DNA of 25,624 nucleotides. Source: a virus. The position numbers were made by a program, and so were the translations under genes. The notes beneath the pieces were generated by a model, which saw only the letters and a program-made list of their open reading frames with translations, was not told where the DNA came from and made no database searches. This document shows positions 22,651 to 25,624 of the stretch, one piece after another. Position 1 is the first letter of the stretch; the number at the start of each line of letters is the position of its first letter. Where the stretch lies: the IMG/VR virus record IMGVR_UViG_3300009164_000326, positions 1 through 25,624 of that record; one strand, 5' to 3'.

Positions 22651-22846
22651 ACTATACACAATCGAAAACTTGCTAATCGGCAAGACTTACCGCTCAAACT
22701 CTCGCCACTTTTCAGGCGAAATCGTATCTGCTGAACCACGCCCAGCAATTTGGTATGGCGAAAAAACCGAAGCGTTTTTAATCGAAATCCGCACAGGCGG
22801 TTTGCGAAATAAATTCGCAACAATCGCAGTAAAGGTTGGTGAATAA
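22640..22846 (+). CDS. 68-residue protein, unknown
   Basis: From ATG 22640, behind AAAGAAGG (an ATG-like extension at 22631 is not needed). MATKLYTIENLLIGKTYRSN, later RHFSGEIVSAEPRPAIWYGE and FLIEIRTGGLRNKFATIAVK. All-beta pattern, like a small SH3/KOW-type barrel. Basic. Next ATG directly follows its stop. Confidence 0.72.
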   Translation: MATKLYTIENLLIGKTYRSNSRHFSGEIVSAEPRPAIWYGEKTEAFLIEIRTGGLRNKFATIAVKVGE

Positions 22847-22990
22847 ATGGGAATGGTAAAAGATAGCCTTGACGGAATTTTTCTTTGCGATAATTGCGAT
22901 ACTCTCGCAACAGTTTGGCAAAAGGGAAACACAATCGAAATAACAAAATGCGAATGCGTAACACTAGACTGGGAGAGCGATAATGTATAA
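22847..22990 (+). CDS. 47-residue zinc-ribbon protein
   Basis: MGMVKDSLDGIFLCDNCDTL, then TKCECVTLDWESD. CxxC and CxC form a minimal zinc ribbon. Starts immediately after the previous stop and overlaps the next gene by 8 nt. Confidence 0.66.
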   Translation: MGMVKDSLDGIFLCDNCDTLATVWQKGNTIEITKCECVTLDWESDNV

Positions 22991-23192
22991 ACTAACTTTA
23001 TCTTATGACGGAAATGCACCACATTGGCAACAAGACTACGAAAGCGAATTTGACGCTTGGAAAGATTTCTTTGCTTTTGTTGATTGGGGATTTGCTAACG
23101 AATACTCAACTGTAAATCTTTATAATTCAGAAATGAAATGCTTTACTCGCCACTTTTATCGTGAAGACAGAAAGGTTGTAACTGTAAAATGA
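22983..23192 (+). CDS. 69-residue protein, unknown
   Basis: MYKLTLSYDGNAPHWQQDYE, later SEFDAWKDFFAFVDWGFANE and RHFYREDRKVVTVK. Aromatic, mixed alpha/beta. Overlaps both neighbours (8 nt and 4 nt), so part of a coupled unit. Confidence 0.7.
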   Translation: MYKLTLSYDGNAPHWQQDYESEFDAWKDFFAFVDWGFANEYSTVNLYNSEMKCFTRHFYREDRKVVTVK

Positions 23193-23383
23193 CAATGACA
23201 CGCAAACACTTTGAGGCTATTGCCGAAATTCTTAAATACAATTCAAACAAAACTCACCCCGCTGTTTTTTCTAAAATGGTTTTGGATTTTGCTGAATTGT
23301 GTGCGAATGAAAATCCTAATTTCAATGTAAATAAATTTCACGAAGCGAGTGGCTATGTTGTCCCGAAATTCTCTTCTCGATAA
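23189..23383 (+). CDS. Conserved small actinophage-type protein
   Basis: 64 residues: MTMTRKHFEAIAEILKYNSN, later VLDFAELCANENPNFNVNKF. The pattern TRKHFEAIAxxxK...FAxLCxxENPxFxxxxF is shared by small proteins in many actinophages; no function is known to me. ATGA overlap with the previous gene; second Met at 23195 also possible. Confidence 0.75.
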   Translation: MTMTRKHFEAIAEILKYNSNKTHPAVFSKMVLDFAELCANENPNFNVNKFHEASGYVVPKFSSR

Positions 23384-23489
23384 AGTAAAACGCATTCAGG
23401 AATTGCGTCGCAGTAATGCGGCGCAACCTGTTCGCAATAAAAAAACTTACACACGCAAGATCAAGCATAAAAATAAATATGCAGAATAG
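23355..23489 (+). CDS. 44-residue very basic protein
   Basis: MLSRNSLLDKVKRIQELRRS, later NAAQPVRNKKTYTRKIKHKN. About one third Lys/Arg, likely binds nucleic acid. Overlaps the previous gene by 29 nt. Similar LxKVxRIxELRRSNAA peptides occur in other actinophages (from memory). Confidence 0.6.
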   Translation: MLSRNSLLDKVKRIQELRRSNAAQPVRNKKTYTRKIKHKNKYAE

Positions 23490-23505
23490 CGCATAAATAT
23501 GCAGC

Positions 23506-23609
23506 TGCGCCCACATATGTGCGGGGTCGGGCGTGTCGGTACGATGTGATGTAAATCACCCTGGAAATTTGCGTGTCGATTAGTAAATGTCAGTCCGTTC
23601 TGTTATAAT
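23506..23609 (+). promoter_or_regulatory. ATGTCAG-class promoter with CRP-like operator (e)
   Basis: Hairpin region with CACATATGTG (about 23509-23518), GGCGTGTCG 23530-23538, operator TGTGATGTAAATCACC 23545-23560 (one mismatch), CCCTGGAA 23559-23566, TGCGTGTCG 23570-23578, ATGTCAG 23587-23593, 10 nt, TATAAT 23604-23609. Related to the DnaA modules but without DnaA boxes. Confidence 0.72.
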
Positions 23610-23637
23610 TCTCTCAACTACCAACGAAAGGCCCCTC

Positions 23638-23847
23638 ATGGATAATTTTACTGTTGCTTGCTTGAACTATGAAATTTGTGGCGCTACTACAACTTTCTTC
23701 GATGAAGCCGAATATGAAATTTATGGCGATGACTATATGTGCGCCGAATGCTATGATTCCGAAGAAATGGAATTCTATGAAACTGCTGGCTGGGCAGATT
23801 CCGACGCTCTTGCGTCTGCTGGCCATGGAATGGATGAGGACTACTAA
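23638..23847 (+). CDS. 69-residue acidic zinc-ribbon-like protein
   Basis: From ATG 23638; an upstream ATG is part of the promoter. MDNFTVACLNYEICGATTTF, then DDYMCAECYDSEEME. Cys pattern C-x5-C...CAEC suggests a zinc ribbon; the rest is strongly acidic. Ribosome site GAAAGG. TAATG overlap with the next frame. Confidence 0.72.
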   Translation: MDNFTVACLNYEICGATTTFFDEAEYEIYGDDYMCAECYDSEEMEFYETAGWADSDALASAGHGMDEDY

Positions 23848-23869
23848 TGTCAGACCTAACTAGTATAAT
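23847..23869 (+). promoter_or_regulatory. ATGTCAG-class promoter (f), at the Gp88-like gene
   Basis: ATGTCAG 23847-23853, 10 nt, TATAAT 23864-23869, then 7 nt and ATG 23877. A leaderless mRNA for the Gp88-like protein is predicted. Confidence 0.6.
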
Positions 23870-23876
23870 CACCCCT

Positions 23877-24596
23877 ATGAAACTTAAACGTTCAAATGAT
23901 AGAAAGGTGGCTAACCTTGTTACAAAAAATGGAAAGCAAGCCGCAATTGCTAACACGTTCGGATTACCTGCAGGAAAAGACTATTCATGTCCTGGCGCTA
24001 CGTCTATCTGCGAAAGTGTTTGCTATGCAGGCAAGCTTGAAAAACTCTTCAAGGGCGTAAAGGTTAACCTGCTCCACAATTGGGAGCTCCTACGTAATGC
24101 AGACAATGAGACCATGGTCCAATTGCTGGATGAAATGATTATTGACTTTATCAATGATTGTGAAAAGAAAAAAGCGCCTAAGTTATTCCGTATCCACTGG
24201 GACGGCGATTTCTTTAATGATACCTATGCATATGCCTGGAAGACTGTTATCTCTAATCATGCAGATGTTCAATTCTGGGTTTATACACGAGTAAAGTCTG
24301 CAGCGCTTATTCTTAAAGATATCTCTAACCTATCTCTTTATTATTCTACCGATGATGAAAATAAAGAAATTGCTCATGATTTAAAACTTAATGACGGGGT
24401 CCGCCTGGCTTATTTGGGAAAGACATTCTCGGCCACTGAGGGCACCATGAAAGAATTAACTGGCAAGCCTGGTGCTAAGTGTCCTGAGAATAATAAGTCT
24501 ATTCCGCTGATTAGCAATGCAGGGTCCGCATGTGTTTCATGTGGCCTATGTGTTTATGGTAAGGCGGATATTAGATTTTCTGCGAGTAAGAAATGA
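23877..24596 (+). CDS. Gp88-like protein (mycobacteriophage Gene Product 88 family)
   Basis: 239 residues from ATG 23877, or 249 from ATG 23847, which shares a base with the previous stop. The later start is preferred because 23847-23869 is a promoter. Family signature: NDRKVANLVTKNGKQAAIAN, then FGLPAGKDYSCPGATSICES, VCYAGKLEKL, then LFRIHWDGDFFNDTYAYAW, then VQFWVYTRV, and C-terminal CxxCGLC. At least eight Cys suggest one or two metal sites, possibly Fe-S. The family is widespread in actinophages; its biochemical role is unknown to me. Confidence 0.85.
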   Translation: MKLKRSNDRKVANLVTKNGKQAAIANTFGLPAGKDYSCPGATSICESVCYAGKLEKLFKGVKVNLLHNWELLRNADNETMVQLLDEMIIDFINDCEKKKAPKLFRIHWDGDFFNDTYAYAWKTVISNHADVQFWVYTRVKSAALILKDISNLSLYYSTDDENKEIAHDLKLNDGVRLAYLGKTFSATEGTMKELTGKPGAKCPENNKSIPLISNAGSACVSCGLCVYGKADIRFSASKK

Positions 24597-24742
24597 CGGA
24601 TGTGATTGGATCCTTGATCGGAATCATATTAATATTTTTCTTGTGCTCACCAATTATTTTAGCGGTGTACATGCTGCATAGTTCTAAAATAGATGTCGAC
24701 GGTGACGGTCATGATGACGTGCCAAATCGTTGGGAAAAATAA
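24593..24742 (+). CDS. 49-residue membrane protein with calcium-loop tail
   Basis: MTDVIGSLIGIILIFFLCSP then IILAVYMLHS: one long or two short membrane helices (5-29). Tail SKIDVDGDGHDDVPNRWEK with DxDxDGxDD, a thrombospondin-3/EF-like calcium loop. ATGA overlap with the Gp88-like gene. Confidence 0.68.
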   Translation: MTDVIGSLIGIILIFFLCSPIILAVYMLHSSKIDVDGDGHDDVPNRWEK

Positions 24743-24760
24743 ATAGGCTGGTAACCTATC

Positions 24761-24884
24761 GGCGTGTCCCCTTGACAAAAGGGGACCGCTGCCCCCATCT
24801 TTGTGGGCGGTTATCCACAGGCTTACGTAACTTATCCACAGACCCTGGAAATTGTGAGAAATATCACAAAAGCTGCGACACGCC
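24761..24884. other. DnaA-box module 2 (possible origin)
   Basis: Bordered by GGCGTGTC (24761-24768) and CGACACGCC (24876-24884). Contains the hairpin CCCCTT/AAGGGG (24768-24784), a second GC-rich hairpin (about 24791-24808), two perfect DnaA boxes TTATCCACA at 24811-24819 and 24832-24840 (21-nt pitch), and CCCTGGAA 24843-24850. Boxes point the opposite way to module 1. Confidence 0.75.
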
Positions 24885-24923
24885 GAGGATAGATTAGGAA
24901 ATGTCAGTGGCTTACGCTACAAT
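24853..24923 (+). promoter_or_regulatory. ATGTCAG-class promoter with perfect CRP-like operator (g)
   Basis: Operator TGTGAGAAATATCACA 24853-24868 (perfect TGTGA-N6-TCACA), ATGTCAG 24901-24907, 10 nt, TACAAT 24918-24923. Leader has CGAAAGG as in e. Confidence 0.75.
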
Positions 24924-24952
24924 ACTCTTATTCAACCAACGAAAGGTAAGTT

Positions 24953-25177
24953 ATGTCTAATCTAATGAAAGTTCCACACACTATCGAGTTCGAGGCAGTA
25001 ATTGACTTGGATAAAATTCCTGCAAGTTTATTGCCACGCCTGCTAACTATGGATACAAGTTTAATTACAGAAATGTGTAAGGGTGCAACAGCACACGCTC
25101 TTGCTATGTCTAACACACTTACAGTTGCAAATGAAAATAACTATTGGGCAGAATTAACAATTAAGGAGAATAACTAA
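24953..25177 (+). CDS. 74-residue protein, unknown
   Basis: MSNLMKVPHTIEFEAVIDLD, later KIPASLLPRLLTMDTSLITE and NENNYWAELTIKENN. Mixed alpha/beta, acidic. Ribosome site GAAAGG about 7 nt upstream. TAATG coupling to the next gene. Confidence 0.75.
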   Translation: MSNLMKVPHTIEFEAVIDLDKIPASLLPRLLTMDTSLITEMCKGATAHALAMSNTLTVANENNYWAELTIKENN

Positions 25178-25446
25178 TGGGATACACAACAGCGTTAGCA
25201 CTTGAAGAAGATTTATCACTCGAAGCTGGACTTGCTTATCACTTGCAAGGTAATCACTATCCACCCGTTCCCGTCTCTATGGTGCAACCTTGCATAGATG
25301 CTATTGACGCATACTATGAAGAAGATTTTGATCGTGAGATTAACTTGCCTGAAGGTATCTCTTGGCGAGGTAAAACTTCCTGCCCTGCGTCTGCAATCGT
25401 AGATGCCCACCACCTAGACGCTTGGCTACCACAAGAAGAATTGTGA
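25177..25446 (+). CDS. 89-residue acidic protein, unknown
   Basis: MGYTTALALEEDLSLEAGLA, later PVSMVQPCIDAIDAYYEEDF and KTSCPASAIVDAHHLDAWLP. Acidic, mostly helical. Coupled to the previous gene by TAATG. The operator of promoter h begins within its stop region. Confidence 0.75.
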   Translation: MGYTTALALEEDLSLEAGLAYHLQGNHYPPVPVSMVQPCIDAIDAYYEEDFDREINLPEGISWRGKTSCPASAIVDAHHLDAWLPQEEL

Positions 25447-25497
25447 TTTTTATCACACGATAGGGGCTTGATAAATGTCAGACCCCTATGCTACAAT
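25442..25497 (+). promoter_or_regulatory. ATGTCAG-class promoter with perfect CRP-like operator (h)
   Basis: Operator TGTGATTTTTATCACA 25442-25457 (perfect), TTGATA 25469-25474, ATGTCAG 25475-25481, 10 nt, TACAAT 25492-25497. Confidence 0.78.
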
Positions 25498-25522
25498 ACT
25501 CACCTACAAGAAAGGAAGCAAA

Positions 25523-25624
25523 ATGACAGTAAATGGATACACTTACAAGGTTGGCGATTTATTCACCACCCTAAAGTCAAAAAAGACAGGAGTAATCAAA
25601 GAGATTATTCCTAACGCATCTGGC
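25523..25624 (+). CDS. Small protein, C-terminus beyond right edge
   Basis: 34 codons seen from ATG 25523, behind GAAAGGAAG: MTVNGYTYKVGDLFTTLKSK, then KTGVIKEIIPNASG. The YKVGDLFTT...TGVIKEI pattern resembles a small SH3/KOW-type beta barrel; function unknown. Confidence 0.7.
   Translation, partial: MTVNGYTYKVGDLFTTLKSKKTGVIKEIIPNASG

Noticed and set aside
23587-23637. ATG at 23587 as start of the 23638-23847 gene
   Set aside because: This ATG is part of the ATGTCAG promoter element; the ribosome site and ATG at 23638 come after the -10.
22299-24779. TTGACA hexamers at about 22299 and 24773 as ordinary promoters
   Set aside because: No -10-like hexamer 16-18 nt downstream on the plus strand; they lie within GC-rich hairpins.

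Overview
The window looks like part of a tailed-phage (Caudoviricetes) genome. The host is most likely an actinobacterium: there is a homologue of the mycobacteriophage Gp88 family, an actinophage-style small holin, a B12-dependent ribonucleotide reductase, several genes that look leaderless, and CRP/GlxR-type operators (TGTGA-N6-TCACA). The DNA is AT-rich for an actinophage. A freshwater low-GC actinobacterial host is my inference and is not shown by the sequence. No integrase or integration site is visible.

Layout. (1) 1-13052, minus strand: a late tail-fibre/adhesin module read right to left. It holds two fibres with Mtd-type N-termini, several smaller fibre/baseplate proteins, a Gly/Pro/Thr-rich FN3 adhesin ending in a Hint (intein-like) domain, a second adhesin cut by the left edge with the same PPGFF repeats, and a GT60-type glycosyltransferase. 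One fibre gene (11287-12258) carries an in-frame TAA at codon 48. (2) 13129-15374, minus: a holin-like gene and a class II ribonucleotide reductase broken by a one-base frameshift at about 15074. (3) 15576-17100, plus: a secreted lytic-transglycosylase-like protein, small ORFs, a promoter-terminator pair that fits a short noncoding RNA, and a leaderless gene. (4) 17104-21043: four 2-oxoglutarate/Fe(II) oxygenases of prolyl-hydroxylase type, two on each strand, one fused to a CDGSH iron-sulfur motif. Between them lie tiny membrane and zinc-ribbon genes and a tRNA-Ile(UAU), the tRNA part flanked by a 22-bp exact direct repeat. (5) 21044-25624, plus: the right arm, made of very small, translationally coupled genes of mostly unknown function. 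They are driven by a recurring promoter (ATGTCAG-N10-TAYAAT), most copies preceded by a CRP-like operator. Two intergenic modules carry pairs of perfect DnaA boxes and may be a replication origin.

Working model. The GT60 family contains enzymes that add GlcNAc to hydroxyproline (Dictyostelium Skp1) or to Thr in Thr/Pro-rich proteins. The same phage encodes four prolyl-hydroxylase-like oxygenases and two tail adhesins rich in Pro-Pro-Gly, one of which also has long Thr-Pro tracts. I infer a possible phage pathway that hydroxylates and then glycosylates tail adhesins. It is the most interesting system in the window and is unproven.
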